From NCBI GenBank assembly GCA_017745175.1, contig JAGHZY010000032.1:1-47599 (forward strand): DNA of 47,599 nt, read 5' to 3'. Shown piece by piece: positions 23,429-31,610 of the stretch. Under the pieces are notes generated by a model. That model saw only the letters and a program-made list of their open reading frames with translations, searched no databases and was not told the DNA's origin. A program made the position numbers and the translations under genes. Origin of the DNA: Sphingopyxis sp. (GTDB lineage Bacteria > Pseudomonadota > Alphaproteobacteria > Sphingomonadales > Sphingomonadaceae). Every line of letters begins with the position of its first letter. Within the stretch, counting starts at the first letter, position 1.

Positions 23429-24564
23429 TGACAGGCAACACGATCATCGATCCGCGCGACGATGTGCTCGGGCGGTCGCGCGTGACCGACACGCCCGAAC
23501 TCGAAAGCTTTTATCAAGAGCTTGCGGCGCGTAATGCAGGCGCTTTCTGGAAGCGCGCGAATGCGATCGAGCCGTGGGAACCCGCGACGCGCTATCGCCC
23601 GACGCTGTGGCGTTACGCCGAGATGCGCGCCATGTGCCTGCGCGCGCTCGATCTGGTGAAGCCCGAGGAAGCGGGGCGCCGCGTCGTCACCCTGCTCAAC
23701 GACAGCGACGCGGGACGCGAGAATGTCGCGGTCTGCGGCTGGCTGTTCAGCGGCATGCAGGCGATGCGCCCCGGCGAGATTACCCCCGCGCACCGTCACA
23801 CCGCCTCGGCGCACCGCTTTATCATGGAGGGGAAGGGCGCCTATACCGTCGTCGACGGGCACCACATCACGCTTGGCGCCAATGATTATGTGCTGACCCC
23901 GAACGGCGCCTGGCACGACCATGGCGTTGTCGCCGGGGGCGAGGTGTCGATCTGGCAGGACGGACTCGACATCCCGCTGATGAACAGCCTCGAGACCAAT
24001 TTTTACGCAGTCTACGACCAGCCCGCGCAGACGGCGGCGTTTCCCGTGGACGACCTGCCGTTGAGCTATGGCGGTGCGGCGCTGCGGCCCGAGGGCATGG
24101 CGGCGTGGGAGAAACCATACTCGCCGGTGATGGTCTATCGCTGGGAAGCGACGCGCGATGCGCTCCGGAATCTCGCCAAGGTGTCCGACGGCACGCCGTT
24201 CGACGGGCATATGGTCCGCTATTCGAACCCGCTGACCGGCGGCTGGGCGCTGCAGACGATGGGCGCGCATATGCAGATGCTGAAGCCCGGTTTCCGCGGC
24301 AGCGCGCACCGCCACACGGGCAATGTCGTCTATAATGTCGCGGGCGGGCGCGGCTATTCGATCATCGGCGGCGAACGCTTCGACTGGGGCACGCACGATA
24401 TTTTCTGCGTGCCCGCGTGGATGTGGCACGAGCATGTCAATCTCGATCCTTCCGAAGAGGCGTTCCTCTTCTCGTTCAACGATTTCCCCGTGATGGAGGC
24501 GCTCGGCGTCCGGATCGAGGAAGCCCTCCAGGAAAATGACGGACATCAATTATGCGTTTCGTGA
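23425..24564 (+). CDS. Gentisate-1,2-dioxygenase-like bicupin ring-cleavage enzyme
   Basis: A 379-residue Fe(II) bicupin of the gentisate/salicylate/1-hydroxy-2-naphthoate dioxygenase family. The N-cupin carries His123, His125 (PAHRHTASAHRF) and His164 (GAWHDHG) as iron ligands; the C-cupin also has HRH at 295-297 and HEH at 335-337. Family members cleave between the carboxyl-bearing and adjacent hydroxy- or amino-bearing ring carbons. After kynureninase, the expected substrate is 5-hydroxyanthranilate, the 2-amino analogue of gentisate, giving maleamylpyruvate. Gentisate or salicylate cannot be excluded. Start ATG-ATG overlaps the nitrilase-like stop and follows GAGGAGA. Confidence 0.9.
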   Translation: MMTGNTIIDPRDDVLGRSRVTDTPELESFYQELAARNAGAFWKRANAIEPWEPATRYRPTLWRYAEMRAMCLRALDLVKPEEAGRRVVTLLNDSDAGRENVAVCGWLFSGMQAMRPGEITPAHRHTASAHRFIMEGKGAYTVVDGHHITLGANDYVLTPNGAWHDHGVVAGGEVSIWQDGLDIPLMNSLETNFYAVYDQPAQTAAFPVDDLPLSYGGAALRPEGMAAWEKPYSPVMVYRWEATRDALRNLAKVSDGTPFDGHMVRYSNPLTGGWALQTMGAHMQMLKPGFRGSAHRHTGNVVYNVAGGRGYSIIGGERFDWGTHDIFCVPAWMWHEHVNLDPSEEAFLFSFNDFPVMEALGVRIEEALQENDGHQLCVS

Positions 24565-25460
24565 CATATCGCACGGTCGAGACCGAACCGCGGCTCGGCC
24601 TTCTCCACGACGGGCTGGTGATCGACGTCGAATATTTCGGCGATGCGATCGGCCATAACCTGCCTTCGACGATGCTCGATTTCATCGATCTCGGCCCGAT
24701 CGCGGTGCGCTTCCTGCAGGAAGCCGTGGCGGCGACGACCACGGCCGACCTGATCGGCACCTCGCTGCCTGCGGGCAACGTCAGCCTGCTCGCGCCGATC
24801 CCGCGGCCGCGCAAGAATATCTTCGGAATCGGTCTCAACTATACCGAGCATGTTGCTGAATCGGCGCGCTCGCTCAACACGTCGAACGAATTGCCGCAGC
24901 AGCCGGTGATCTTCTCGAAACCGCCGACCGCCGTCGTCGCGTGGAACGATCCGATCCGCCACAATGCGAAGGTGACGCAGCAGCTCGACTGGGAAACCGA
25001 GCTGGCGGTGATCATCGGCAGCACGGCGCGCCATGTCGCCGAGGGTGACGCGCTGGACCATGTGTTCGGCTACACGGTGATCAACGACGTGTCGGCGCGC
25101 GATTGCCGCCGTGCGGGCCAGTGGATCGTGTCGAAGGGGCAGGACAGCTTCGCGCCGATGGGTCCGTGCATCGTCACGCCCGACGAGATCGGCGATCCGC
25201 ACAATCTGAACATCCGGACGCATGTGAACGGCGTCGAGAAGCAGCACAGCAACACGCGCTTCATGTTGTTCAATATCAATCAGTTGATCGCCGACATTTC
25301 GAGCGTGATGACGCTCGAGCCCGGCGACATCATCGCGACGGGCACCCCTGCGGGGGTCGGCGCGGGCCGCAACCCGCAGGAATTCATGTGGCCGGGCGAT
25401 GTCGTCGAATGCACCGTCGAGGGCATCGGCACGCTGCGCAACCCGATCGTCGCGGTCTGA
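24552..25460 (+). CDS. FAH-family hydrolase, probable maleyl/maleamylpyruvate hydrolase
   Basis: A 302-residue member of the fumarylacetoacetate hydrolase family. Metal ligands are Glu148 and Glu150 (DWETELAVIIG) and Asp179 (YTVINDVSARD); the cores IFGIGLNYTEHVAES, KPPTAVV and DIIATGTPAGVG are typical. It should hydrolyse the C-C bond of a 2,4-diketo acid, releasing pyruvate. Because the next gene is a maleate isomerase, the other product should be the cis acid (maleate or maleamate) rather than fumarate. It overlaps the upstream dioxygenase gene by 13 bases and precedes the isomerase by 10. Confidence 0.92.
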   Translation: MRFVTYRTVETEPRLGLLHDGLVIDVEYFGDAIGHNLPSTMLDFIDLGPIAVRFLQEAVAATTTADLIGTSLPAGNVSLLAPIPRPRKNIFGIGLNYTEHVAESARSLNTSNELPQQPVIFSKPPTAVVAWNDPIRHNAKVTQQLDWETELAVIIGSTARHVAEGDALDHVFGYTVINDVSARDCRRAGQWIVSKGQDSFAPMGPCIVTPDEIGDPHNLNIRTHVNGVEKQHSNTRFMLFNINQLIADISSVMTLEPGDIIATGTPAGVGAGRNPQEFMWPGDVVECTVEGIGTLRNPIVAV

Positions 25461-25470
25461 GGCGCGCGAG

Positions 25471-26223
25471 ATGACACGCTCCATCCGCATCGGGCAGATC
25501 GTGCCCAGCTCGAACGTCACGATGGAAACCGAAATCCCGGCGCTGCTCCGTGCACGCGAGGCGATCGCTCGCGAACGCTTCACCTTTCATTCGTCGCGGA
25601 TGCGGATGAAGAAGGTGACGAAGGAGGAGCTCGCGGCGATGGACGCCGACTCCGATCGCTGCGCGCTCGAATTGTCCGACGCCGCGGTCGACGTGCTCGG
25701 CTATGCCTGCCTCGTCGCGATCATGAGCATGGGCGACGGCTATCACCGCGTGTCGGAGGCGCGCCTGCACCGGCGCACGGTCGAGAATGGCCACGCCGCG
25801 CCCGTCGTCACCAGCGCCGGTGCGCTGGTCGAGGGGCTGAAGGCCCTGCGGGCGAAGCGTATCGCGCTGGTCGCGCCCTATATGCGGCCGCTGACCGAGA
25901 TGGTCGTTGGCTATATCGCGAAGGAGGGCGTCGAGGTGACCGACTGGCTCGCGCTCGAAATCCCTGACAATCTCGAGGTCGCGGCGCAGGATCCCGCGAA
26001 CCTGCTCGACCACTACAAGCGGCTCGACCTGGCGGGCATCGATGCGCTCGTGCTTTCGGCGTGCGTCCAGATGCCGTCGCTGCCGTCGGTGCAGGCGATC
26101 GAGGATGCGATCGGCAAACCCGTGGTGTCGGCGGCGATCTGTACCGCGCACCAGATGCTCAGGCGCCTCGGGCTTCCGACGTACGTGCCGGGCGCGGGGG
26201 CGCTGCTTTCGGGCCGCTATTGA
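25471..26223 (+). CDS. Maleate cis-trans isomerase (Asp/Glu racemase superfamily)
   Basis: A 250-residue cofactor-independent isomerase converting maleate to fumarate. It is strikingly like NicE of the nicotinate pathway as I recall that sequence: RIGQIVPSSNVTMETEIPAL, then RFTFHSSRMRMKKVTKEELA and LSDAAVDVLGYACLVAIM. Both catalytic cysteines are present, Cys80 (GYACLVAIM) and Cys198 (LSACVQMPSLPSVQ). The frame extends upstream into the previous gene, but the ATG at 25471 fits the family start. As the last gene of the operon, it delivers carbon to the citrate cycle and shows that the upstream hydrolysis produces maleate. Confidence 0.95.
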   Translation: MTRSIRIGQIVPSSNVTMETEIPALLRAREAIARERFTFHSSRMRMKKVTKEELAAMDADSDRCALELSDAAVDVLGYACLVAIMSMGDGYHRVSEARLHRRTVENGHAAPVVTSAGALVEGLKALRAKRIALVAPYMRPLTEMVVGYIAKEGVEVTDWLALEIPDNLEVAAQDPANLLDHYKRLDLAGIDALVLSACVQMPSLPSVQAIEDAIGKPVVSAAICTAHQMLRRLGLPTYVPGAGALLSGRY

Positions 26224-26421
26224 GGGCGAAACGCCGCGCCCCGCCGGCCGCGAGGTCCGGGTCGCTTCGGGCGAATGCCGATCCCTGCCAATCTGGCACT
26301 TAATCCCCGCATCGCTGCACCGTAAATTATGCAAAATGCGACATTTATTGCCGCCGGGGCCGGCCGCGAGGCGGCCGCGTTCGGGTGCGGTGGCGGAGGA
26401 AACATGAGCCATGATCTGCAA
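26224..26421. other. Non-coding stretch after the catabolic operon
   Basis: I see no gene here. A small GC-rich hairpin (CGGCCGC-GAG-GCGGCCG, 26361-26377) may help end transcription of the operon but has no T-tract. The last 100 bases before the PilZ gene are notably AT-rich compared with the rest of the window and hold the promoter-like element described next. Confidence 0.5.
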
Positions 26422-26444
26422 TGCAATTGAATTGCAAGTATAAT
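26422..26444 (+). promoter_or_regulatory. Putative promoter with palindrome upstream of the PilZ gene
   Basis: TGCAATT-G-AATTGCA (26422-26436) is an inverted repeat with 7-bp arms, directly followed by a perfect TATAAT (26439-26444). No good -35 hexamer lies at the right distance, so the palindrome may be an activator or repressor site overlapping the -35 to -10 region. The expected transcript would have a leader of about 85 bases before the PilZ start at 26537. Confidence 0.5.
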
Positions 26445-26536
26445 TACAGTATTTTGGTGAAGTGGGGATCGGGTATTCTGCAGTATTCGCAAGAGTTTTT
26501 GCTTGTATGTGACGCTGCTTCGACAAGGTGGACGAC

Positions 26537-27157
26537 ATGAACCAACATCGCTTCTCCGGTCCGGCAGAGGAGGAGGATGCGTCTGCCGGTGGCGATCGCC
26601 GCGGCGGCGACCGCTATCGGACGGTGTGGCGGATCGCCAAGGTCGTGCGCAACGGCGACGCCGGCCTGTGGCGGGTTCGCAATATGTCGGACCGGGGCAT
26701 GATGCTGGCGGCCGACGTCGCGATCACTGTCGGCGAAAAGCTCGAGATTGCGCTGTCCGATACGGTGGTGATCCGCGGGACGGTGGTCTGGTCCGAAGCA
26801 GGCCGGTGCGGCGTGTCGTTCGATGAAGAGGTCGACGTTGCCGACGTGCTGAAGCAGCTGGCGGCCGAGCAGCGCGCCACCGGCTATCGCCAGCCGCGAC
26901 TGCCGGTGTGCACAAGGGCACAGGCGGTCACCGACGAGGGCACGAGCCAGATCGAACTCGTCGACCTGTCGCAGAACGGCGCCGGCTTCATCCACGACGG
27001 ACATCTCGAGGTCGGCAAGGAGTTCGACCTCGTGCTCGCCGGAGGGGTCAAGCGCCGCGCGATCGTGCGCTGGTCGCGCGCGGGCCGCGGCGGCCTTTGG
27101 CTGACACAGCCGCTCGACCGCGCCGACCTCGAAAGCATCCACCGCTTCGAAAGCTGA
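26537..27157 (+). CDS. Tandem PilZ-domain protein
   Basis: A 206-residue soluble protein with two PilZ-like modules. The first (about 10-100) has DRYRTVWRIAKVVR and the N-x-S-x-x-G motif in VRNMSDRGMML. The second (about 108-195) has RLPVCTRAQAV and VDLSQNGAGFIHDG. The (D/N)xSxxG motif is the part of PilZ that contacts cyclic di-GMP; the arginine motif is less clear in both halves. A GTG at 26528 is in frame, but the ATG at 26537 after AAGG is preferred. It ends 3 bases from the stop of the convergent nitrobindin-like gene. Probably a c-di-GMP-responsive effector; its target is unknown. Confidence 0.85.
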   Translation: MNQHRFSGPAEEEDASAGGDRRGGDRYRTVWRIAKVVRNGDAGLWRVRNMSDRGMMLAADVAITVGEKLEIALSDTVVIRGTVVWSEAGRCGVSFDEEVDVADVLKQLAAEQRATGYRQPRLPVCTRAQAVTDEGTSQIELVDLSQNGAGFIHDGHLEVGKEFDLVLAGGVKRRAIVRWSRAGRGGLWLTQPLDRADLESIHRFES

Positions 27158-27160
27158 TCC

Positions 27161-27805
27161 TCAGGCCGCGCCGCGAGCGATCTTCGCCCAGGGGTTGAGA
27201 TCGGGCTCGGCGATTTTCACCAGCTTGTTGTGGTCGCGGTGGCGGAACAGTTCGTCGCGGCCCTTTACCATCAGCATCGTGTCCGAGACATAGCTCCACG
27301 ATCCGTCGTCGTGGAAATCGACGGTCAGCTCGTAGCTGTCGGTGCGGAAGGCGAGGTCGAGAAAGGTCGTCGAGCAGATGCCATATTCGGTTTGCCCGCG
27401 CTCCGCTTTCACGGCGAGCCGCTTGGCGTCGGGTTTCGCATGGCCCGCCGCGATCGCAATCTGCCCGCGCGGAATCGCCAGCGTCTGCAGGATCAGCCCG
27501 GTCGCGGCCTCATAGAGCCAGTAACCGACCTGATCGTGGAAGGTGATGTCTTCCTCGCGCGTGTTGATGTGGACGTGATAGCGAAGCCCGTAAAAGAGCT
27601 GCGGCCCGTTTGCCTGCGGGTCGATCGGCTGCATTTCGATCCGCTCGTAATATTTGCGCGTTTCGGGACCGTCGGCCTTGGGATTCACGTCGACGCCGCG
27701 TGTCCCCTCCCAGATGCCGGCAAGACGGCGGAGCGGGCCGAGGTTCGCGAGCGTTTCGGGATCGACGTCTTCGGGTTCGGTGAAAATATCGTCGGGTAGT
27801 TCCAT
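27161..27805 (-). CDS. Nitrobindin/THAP4-like heme-binding beta-barrel protein
   Basis: A 214-residue FABP-like protein. The barrel signature GIWEGTRGVD (about 31-40) and FHDQVGYWLYEAATGLILQTLAIPRG-type strands (about 89-115) match the THAP4/nitrobindin family, whose members bind heme b and interact with NO or peroxynitrite. A His-rich C-terminal stretch, RDELFRHRDHNKL, could hold the proximal ligand. It is the last gene of a minus-strand group after the agmatine genes, 21 bases behind aguB, so it is probably co-transcribed. Its job there is not obvious. Confidence 0.75.
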   Translation of the reverse strand: MELPDDIFTEPEDVDPETLANLGPLRRLAGIWEGTRGVDVNPKADGPETRKYYERIEMQPIDPQANGPQLFYGLRYHVHINTREEDITFHDQVGYWLYEAATGLILQTLAIPRGQIAIAAGHAKPDAKRLAVKAERGQTEYGICSTTFLDLAFRTDSYELTVDFHDDGSWSYVSDTMLMVKGRDELFRHRDHNKLVKIAEPDLNPWAKIARGAA

Positions 27806-27826
27806 GGTTCGCCCCAGTTTTGTGGT

Positions 27827-28678
27827 TCAGATATCCTCGATCAGACGCCCGTAAAGCTGCGGCCGGCGGTCGCGGAAGAAGCCCATGCCGGCGCGGTGCT
27901 TCGCCGCGCGGTCGAGGTCGATCGTCTCGACCAGCACGCCCGTTTCGGCCGCGCCGAACGCCTGCGTCATGTCGCCCCATTCGTCGGTGATGAAGCTGTG
28001 GCCATAGAAGTTCGCATCGCCCTCGGCACCGATGCGGTTCGCGGCGATCACCGGCATGCAATTCGATACGGCGTGGCCGTGCATCGCGCGGCGCCACATG
28101 CGGCTGGTATCGAGGTCGGCGTCATAGGGCTCGCTGCCGATCGCGGTCGGGTAGAAGAGCAGTTCGGCGCCCATCAGCGCCATCGCGCGCGCGCATTCGG
28201 GATACCATTGGTCCCAGCAGACGCCGACGCCGATGCGGGTGCCGAAGACGTCCCACACCTTGAAGCCGGAATTGCCGGGGCGGAAATAATATTTTTCCTC
28301 ATAGCCGGGACCATCGGGAATATGGCTCTTGCGGTACGTGCCCATGATCGCGCCGTCGGGGCCGATCATCGCGAGCGTGTTGTAATAATGCGGCCCGTCC
28401 TTCTCGAAAAAGCTCGTCGGGATCGCGACCTTCAGCTTCGCGGCGAGCGCCTGCATCGCGATGACGCTCGGATGTTCGGCGGTCGGATGCGCGTTGGCGA
28501 AGAGTTCCTCCTCCTCGACCTGGCAGAAATAGGGACCTTCGAACAGTTCGGGCGGCAGGATGACCTGCGCGCCCTTTGCAGCTGCCTCCCCGACGAGCGC
28601 GGTCACGGCCTCGATATTGGGCTGGACGGGGCCGGGCAGGGGAAGTTGCAGCGCGGCGACGGTGATGGTGCGGGTCAT
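27827..28678 (-). CDS. aguB: N-carbamoylputrescine amidase
   Basis: A 283-residue nitrilase-superfamily amidase that converts N-carbamoylputrescine to putrescine, CO2 and ammonia. The catalytic triad is Glu44 (LPPELFEGPYFCQ), Lys117 (GTYRKSHIPDGPGYEEKYYF) and Cys154 (VGVCWDQWYPECARAM). Length and motifs match the AguB family closely. It lies 58 bases after aguA, forming the two-step agmatine-to-putrescine route. Not to be confused with the nitrilase-like enzyme at 22415, which has different active-site surroundings. Confidence 0.95.
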   Translation of the reverse strand: MTRTITVAALQLPLPGPVQPNIEAVTALVGEAAAKGAQVILPPELFEGPYFCQVEEEELFANAHPTAEHPSVIAMQALAAKLKVAIPTSFFEKDGPHYYNTLAMIGPDGAIMGTYRKSHIPDGPGYEEKYYFRPGNSGFKVWDVFGTRIGVGVCWDQWYPECARAMALMGAELLFYPTAIGSEPYDADLDTSRMWRRAMHGHAVSNCMPVIAANRIGAEGDANFYGHSFITDEWGDMTQAFGAAETGVLVETIDLDRAAKHRAGMGFFRDRRPQLYGRLIEDI

Positions 28679-28736
28679 GGACGGTCCGTAATGGCGCGGG
28701 AATCGAGGCCGAATATAGGGCGCTTCGCTCCCGATG

Positions 28737-29720
28737 CTAGGCCGGAAGCTGCTGGCTCGAACAGTGAAAGCTGCCGCCGCCGACGATGATACCGCGCGCG
28801 GGGACGCCGACCGCGCGGCGGTCGGGAAAGAGCGCGGCGAGCGTGTCGACGGCGGCCTGATCGTTCGCGACGCCGTACGTCGGTACGACGACGGTCGTAT
28901 TGCCGATGTAGAAGTTCATATAGCTCGCCGCCGCGATTTCGCCGCCCACTTCGACGCGGCCGGGCGAGGGGAGGTCGACGATCTCGACCCCGCCGAACGC
29001 TGCGGTGCGCGCGCGGGCGTCGGCGTAGATATGCGCGTTGGGGTCATCATCGCTCGCCGCGACGGGCAGCGCGAGCTGGCCTTCGCCGACGAAGCGCGCG
29101 AGATTGTCGACATGGCCGTCGGTATGATCGCCGACAAGCCCCTTGCCGAGCCACAGCAGGCGGTCGATACCGAGCGACTGGCGCAGCCGCACCGCGATAT
29201 CCTCGCGCGTCAGCGTCGGGTTGCGGTTGGTGTTGAGCAGGCATTCCTCGGTCGTGACGCAAAGCCCGGTGCCGTCGACGTCGATTCCGCCGCCTTCGAG
29301 CACCCAGTCCTGATCGTCGACCGGCAGCCCCGATCCGGCAGCCAGCGCCGCGCCGATTTCCTGATCTCCCGGCATGACGAATTTCTCGCCCCACCAGTTG
29401 AATTCGAAATTGCGCGCGCGGCGCGCCGCGCCCGTTCCGGCGATGATCGGCCCGGTATCGCGCAGCCAGATGTCGCCCAGCGGCTGGATCAGGATGCGCA
29501 CGCCCGGATCGACGAGCGCGGCGGCGATGTCCGCCTGCCGCGCATCGTTGACCACGAGCCGCACTTCCTCGCCGCGGCCGCCGTCATGGACGGCGTTGGC
29601 GAAGGCGGCGACGTCGCGCCGCCCTTCGTCGATCGATCCCGCCCATTCCTCGGCGAGGTGCGGGAAGCCGATCCATACGGCGTCGTGCGGCGCCCACTCG
29701 GCAGGCATTTTCAGCGTCAT
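28737..29720 (-). CDS. aguA: Agmatine deiminase
   Basis: A 327-residue guanidino-group-modifying enzyme that converts agmatine to N-carbamoylputrescine and ammonia. Signature motifs: GDIWLRDTGPI (about 82-92), VLEGGGIDVDG (about 140-150), GDHTDGHVDNLARF (catalytic His203) and the nucleophile Cys320 in VGGGSFHCSSQQ at the C-terminus. The frame extends 30 codons further upstream, but the ATG at 29720 matches the family N-terminus (MPAEWAPHDAVWIGFP) and has an AAGAG upstream. It sits 19 bases after the M28 peptidase stop, suggesting one transcript with it. Confidence 0.95.
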   Translation of the reverse strand: MTLKMPAEWAPHDAVWIGFPHLAEEWAGSIDEGRRDVAAFANAVHDGGRGEEVRLVVNDARQADIAAALVDPGVRILIQPLGDIWLRDTGPIIAGTGAARRARNFEFNWWGEKFVMPGDQEIGAALAAGSGLPVDDQDWVLEGGGIDVDGTGLCVTTEECLLNTNRNPTLTREDIAVRLRQSLGIDRLLWLGKGLVGDHTDGHVDNLARFVGEGQLALPVAASDDDPNAHIYADARARTAAFGGVEIVDLPSPGRVEVGGEIAAASYMNFYIGNTTVVVPTYGVANDQAAVDTLAALFPDRRAVGVPARGIIVGGGSFHCSSQQLPA

Positions 29721-29739
29721 GGGCGCGCGCTCTTTCCGC

Positions 29740-31422
29740 TTATTTGCCGGCGCGCGACTTGTCGCGGGCGGCGCGAAATTCGTCGCCCTTGTTCCAGTTC
29801 GGCCATGCATCGGTCATCGCGAGCATACGGCCCGCGGCGTAATAGAGGCGCAGGTCGGACATCATGCCGCCCCAGTTGGTAATCGCCTCATATTCGTCGC
29901 CCGGTGCGTGATAGCGGTTCTTTTCATAATCCTCCGACGCCTTCTTGCCGGCTTCGGTGCCGCCCTCGACCAGATCCTCGCCGCTGCCGAAGTTGAACAT
30001 CGGGACGCCGAGCTTGGCGAAGCTGAAATGGTCCGACCGGTAGTAGAAGCCCTTTTCGGGGGTCGGCTCGGCCTTGACCGTGCGGCCTTCCATCTTCGCG
30101 AGCTTTTCGACATAGGCGTCGAGTTCGGACTTGCCGCCGCCGACAACAACGATGTCCTTCGCCGGGCCGATCGCGTTGAGCGCGTCCATATTCACGCCGC
30201 CGACGGTCTGCGCGAGCGGGAAGACGGGGTTCTCGGCATAATATTTCGAACCGAGCAGCCCCGATTCCTCGGCCGTCACGGCGAGGAAGACGATGCTGCG
30301 GTCGGGTGCGCCCGCCGTGTGGAATGCCTGCGCCAGCGTCACGAGTCCGGCGATGCCGCTCGCATTGTCGACGGCGCCGTTGCAGATGTCGTCGCCTGCG
30401 ACGGGCGTGCAGCGGCCGAGGTGGTCCCAGTGGCCGGTGTAGAGCACATATTCGCCGGGACGCTTGGCGCCCGGCAGCACGCCGATGACGTTGCGCGACA
30501 TCTTCTTCGCGATTTCGTTGTCGAAACCGAAACTCGCCTTCACGCCGGTCAGCGCGACGGGTTTGAAGCCCTTCTTCTTCGCGGCGTCACGGAGCTTGTC
30601 GAAATCCTGCCCGGCGCTGGCAAAGAGTTCCTTCGCCTTGGGCAGCTGGATCCAGCCGTTCGCGACGGTCTGGCTCGCGCCGCCGTCCTTGCTTTCGGCG
30701 AGATATTGCGTGCCGGTGTTGCTCGATTCGACGACATTCCAGCCATAGGCGGCGGGTTCGGTGTCGTGGACGATCAGCACCGCGGCGGCGCCCTGCCGCG
30801 CGGCTTCCTCATATTTATACGACCAGCGGCCGTAGTAGGTCATCGCGCGGCCGTTGAACTCGCCCCTGGTTTCGGGGGTCTGCCAGTCGGGGTCGTTGAC
30901 GAGGACGACGACGGTCTTCCCCTTCACGTCGAGCCCGGCATAGTCGTTCCAGCCCTTTTCGGGGGCGTTGATGCCGTAGCCGACGAAGACGACGTCGCTG
31001 TCCCTGACTTCGGTCTTCGGCTGCACGCGCCAGCTGAACGCCACATAGTCCTTGGCATATTGCGCGGTCACCGGGGTCTTGCCGCCGGTGAAGCTGATCG
31101 GCGTGGCATTCTTCGCGGTGATCTCGACCAGCGGCACGTCCTGCGTCCACTTGCCGTTGTTTCCGGGCTTCAGCCCCGCTTCCTCATATTTCCTGATGAT
31201 ATAGGCGACGGTCTTTTCCTCGCCCGCCGTGCCGGGCGCGCGGCCTTCATAGGCGTCCGACGACAGTTCCTTGGTCACTTCCTGCAGCGTCTTGAGCGAC
31301 AGTTCGGGGATCTGGACGTCGGGAATGGCGGTGGCGGATGTCGCCGCCTTGTCCGACGCGTTGCACGCGGCAACGGTCAGGAGGACCGCAAAGGCTGCGG
31401 TGGTTCGGGGGAAGCGAAGCAT
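29740..31422 (-). CDS. M28-family aminopeptidase lipoprotein
   Basis: A 560-residue zinc metallopeptidase. The ATG at 31422 gives a lipoprotein signal peptide ending in the lipobox TVAAC, and has AAGGA upstream; earlier in-frame starts lack both. An inserted PA-like domain (about 130-290) precedes the M28 catalytic domain, which retains the two-zinc ligand set: GHWDHLG, NGAVDNASGIAGL, TAEESGLLGS, VNMDAL and YRSDHFSFAKLGVP. It should remove N-terminal residues from peptides at the outer membrane or in the periplasm. It is divergent from the tandem S9 peptidases, so this is a peptide-degradation locus. Confidence 0.92.
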   Translation of the reverse strand: MLRFPRTTAAFAVLLTVAACNASDKAATSATAIPDVQIPELSLKTLQEVTKELSSDAYEGRAPGTAGEEKTVAYIIRKYEEAGLKPGNNGKWTQDVPLVEITAKNATPISFTGGKTPVTAQYAKDYVAFSWRVQPKTEVRDSDVVFVGYGINAPEKGWNDYAGLDVKGKTVVVLVNDPDWQTPETRGEFNGRAMTYYGRWSYKYEEAARQGAAAVLIVHDTEPAAYGWNVVESSNTGTQYLAESKDGGASQTVANGWIQLPKAKELFASAGQDFDKLRDAAKKKGFKPVALTGVKASFGFDNEIAKKMSRNVIGVLPGAKRPGEYVLYTGHWDHLGRCTPVAGDDICNGAVDNASGIAGLVTLAQAFHTAGAPDRSIVFLAVTAEESGLLGSKYYAENPVFPLAQTVGGVNMDALNAIGPAKDIVVVGGGKSELDAYVEKLAKMEGRTVKAEPTPEKGFYYRSDHFSFAKLGVPMFNFGSGEDLVEGGTEAGKKASEDYEKNRYHAPGDEYEAITNWGGMMSDLRLYYAAGRMLAMTDAWPNWNKGDEFRAARDKSRAGK

Positions 31423-31610
31423 GGAAATGTCCTTGGAAAGTTTCATTTGCGACGGGCTGGCTTGTGCCAGTCGAGGCGCCATGATGCAAGGCGAGCGGAT
31501 TTTGCAGAGCGCGCGCCGCAATTTGCAACCGTTAGAGTTCCAAATTCGCTTGATAATTTCGACGCGTTGATCACTCTCGCGGCACGTATGAATAAAAGCG
31601 GGGGCGCACA

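Noticed and set aside
23425..24564. Plain gentisate pathway as the whole explanation of the operon's second half
   Set aside because: It leaves the C-N hydrolase unexplained and there is no gene forming gentisate; kept only as an alternative substrate for the dioxygenase.
26361..26377. GC-rich hairpin after the maleate isomerase gene as a terminator
   Set aside because: Only 7 bp, more than 130 bases from the stop codon and without a T-tract; noted within the non-coding stretch only.
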